A stretch of 64,000 bases of DNA from CANGTU01 sp046336655 (GTDB lineage Bacteria; Bacteroidota; Bacteroidia; Flavobacteriales_D; Sanyastnellaceae), in the NCBI GenBank assembly GCA_046336655.1, contig JBKDGH010000010.1, forward strand, positions 203,679 through 267,678, in the 5' to 3' direction. Below, piece by piece: positions 63,096-64,000 of this stretch (its first letter is position 1; each line of letters opens with the position of its first letter). A program made the position numbers and the translations under genes. The notes under the pieces were generated by a model, which did no database searches, was not told where the DNA came from, and saw only the letters and a list, made by a program, of their open reading frames with translations.

Positions 63096-63527
63096 ATGCA
63101 GATTTACCTCCGTAACATCTTGTCAGCTGCTTTTGCTTTAGTAGTCCTTACGCTGATTTCCGGCTGCCGGAAAGAAGCCGGAGAAGGCGGGGTGGCGTCC
63201 ATCCGCGGCAAGGTGCGCAAGGAGGTGCGTCTCGTGTTGAGCAATCCCGCAACAGCTCAGTACACGGTGAACGCGGCAGACCAGGATGTATACATCATCT
63301 ACGGGGATAATGTGTCACCCGATGACCGGATTTGGACCAACTACAAGGGCGAATTCGAATTCATGAACCTCCGTGAGGGGAAGTATACGGTATATGTTTA
63401 CAGCCGCGATACTACCGGCGTTCCTACTGTGGATCCGGAGCGCATGGTGGTGAAAAAGGAAATTGAAATCGGAAAAAAAGAAAATGATGAAGACGCGGGC
63501 ACGTTTCTCATCTTCGATGTGCCTTGA
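63096..63527 (+). CDS. Small lipoprotein with a beta-sandwich (carboxypeptidase-regulatory-like) domain
   Basis: This 143-residue protein has a lipoprotein signal ending in LISGC (Cys near residue 24). The rest (VASIRGKVRKEVRLV, YKGEFEFMNLREGKYTVYVYS) resembles a transthyretin-like carboxypeptidase-regulatory domain. It should be membrane-anchored. Function is unknown. It is between yebC and purH on the same strand. Confidence 0.72.
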   Translation: MQIYLRNILSAAFALVVLTLISGCRKEAGEGGVASIRGKVRKEVRLVLSNPATAQYTVNAADQDVYIIYGDNVSPDDRIWTNYKGEFEFMNLREGKYTVYVYSRDTTGVPTVDPERMVVKKEIEIGKKENDEDAGTFLIFDVP

Positions 63528-63560
63528 GTGAACTACTTTCGCGGCCTTATTTCCAGGCTC

Positions 63561-64000
63561 GTGAACACTCCGATTTCTTCTGCGCTTATTTCCGTTTATC
63601 ACAAAGACGGTCTTGATCCTGTTGTGCGCAAAATGCACGCACATGGCATCGTGATATACAGCACGGGCGGCACACAGGATTTTATCGAAAAACTCGGCAT
63701 TCCTGTGGTGCCGGTAGAAGAGCTCACCGGCTATCCGTCCATTCTCGGTGGCCGCGTTAAAACGCTGCACCCCGGTGTGTTCGGAGGCATCCTCTGGCGC
63801 AGGGATGACGGAGGCGATCAGGAACAGGTGAAACAGTTCAATCTGCGCACCATTGACTGTGTGGTGGTGGATCTCTATCCGTTTGAGGCCACAGTAGCCT
63901 CCGGAGCCCCGCAGGATGAAATCATCGAGAAGATTGATATCGGAGGAATTTCACTGATTCGCGGCGCAGCAAAAAATTTTCGCGATGTGGTGATCATTCC
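63561..64000 (+). CDS. purH: Bifunctional IMP cyclohydrolase / AICAR formyltransferase, N-terminal part
   Basis: The plus strand is open from a GTG at 63561 to the window edge, giving about 146 residues of a protein that is usually about 510 long. The translation (NTPISSALISVYHKDGLDPV, YSTGGTQDFIEKLGIPVV, GGRVKTLHPGVFGGIL, DLYPFE, KIDIGGISLIRGAAKNF) is the MGS-like IMP cyclohydrolase domain of PurH. A GTG 33 bases earlier is possible but gives a non-conserved leader. It catalyses the last two steps of IMP synthesis. Confidence 0.93.
   Translation, partial: MNTPISSALISVYHKDGLDPVVRKMHAHGIVIYSTGGTQDFIEKLGIPVVPVEELTGYPSILGGRVKTLHPGVFGGILWRRDDGGDQEQVKQFNLRTIDCVVVDLYPFEATVASGAPQDEIIEKIDIGGISLIRGAAKNFRDVVII

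Overview
This 64-kb window is a piece of a Bacteroidota chromosome, most likely from the Flavobacteriales side of the phylum. The evidence is internal: five proteins end in type IX secretion (T9SS) sorting domains, a PorP/SprF-type protein sits next to an OmpA-type protein, there is a MurF-alanine racemase fusion, there are DUF3098 and DUF2795 proteins, and recognisable promoters follow the TTG...TAnnTTTG pattern. Base composition is close to even. No CRISPR array, rRNA operon or insertion sequence was seen.

Layout. 1-1123: end of a DMT/EamA permease gene and a DUF502 membrane protein, both on the minus strand. 1151-23148: a surface-protein region with two secreted type A T9SS cargo proteins, a giant adhesin of about 4,300 residues made of 41 tandem PKD-like repeats, then its likely partners PorP/SprF and an OmpA/PD40 protein. 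23197-33916: housekeeping genes for rRNA methylation, an AsmA protein, superoxide dismutase, a LolC/E-type permease, a methyltransferase, RbfA, a GNAT acetyltransferase, aspartate kinase, DUF2795, cobalamin adenosyltransferase and dCMP deaminase. 34020-42146: two S41 proteases around rnpA, then envelope polysaccharide genes (O-antigen ligase-like, GT9, GT2, UppP) and DUF3098. 42296-46797: a compact integrated element next to tRNA-Leu(CAA). 46910-55808: a secreted protein of unknown function, RseP, riboflavin synthase, a second T9SS type B protein and a subtilisin-like protease. 56014-59204: a phosphate uptake cluster (porin, DUF47/PhoU-like, PiT). 59207-64000: MurF-Alr, thymidine kinase, YebC, a lipoprotein and the start of purH.

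The most interesting region is the 4.5-kb element. It has a tyrosine integrase, an excisionase-like HTH protein, an unknown protein, a replication initiator resembling the filamentous-phage II/X family, an antisense lipoprotein gene and a small-terminase-like protein, but no large terminase, capsid or tail genes. It is bounded by a 23-bp repeat (one mismatch) of the tRNA 3' part. Each end carries a matching pair of CGACCCC sites with 12-bp periodicity, which look like integrase arm sites. The gene set int-xis-rep-terS without structural genes is what phage satellites (PICI-like islands) carry, so I read it as a candidate minimal phage satellite of Bacteroidota. That reading is inference.

Other points of note are the giant adhesin with an invariant cysteine pair in each repeat and an acidic shift along the array, a subtilisin-like protease with Glu at the usual catalytic Asp position, a Pho-box-like repeat upstream of the phosphate porin, and an exported superoxide dismutase with a twin-arginine, possibly lipoprotein, leader.
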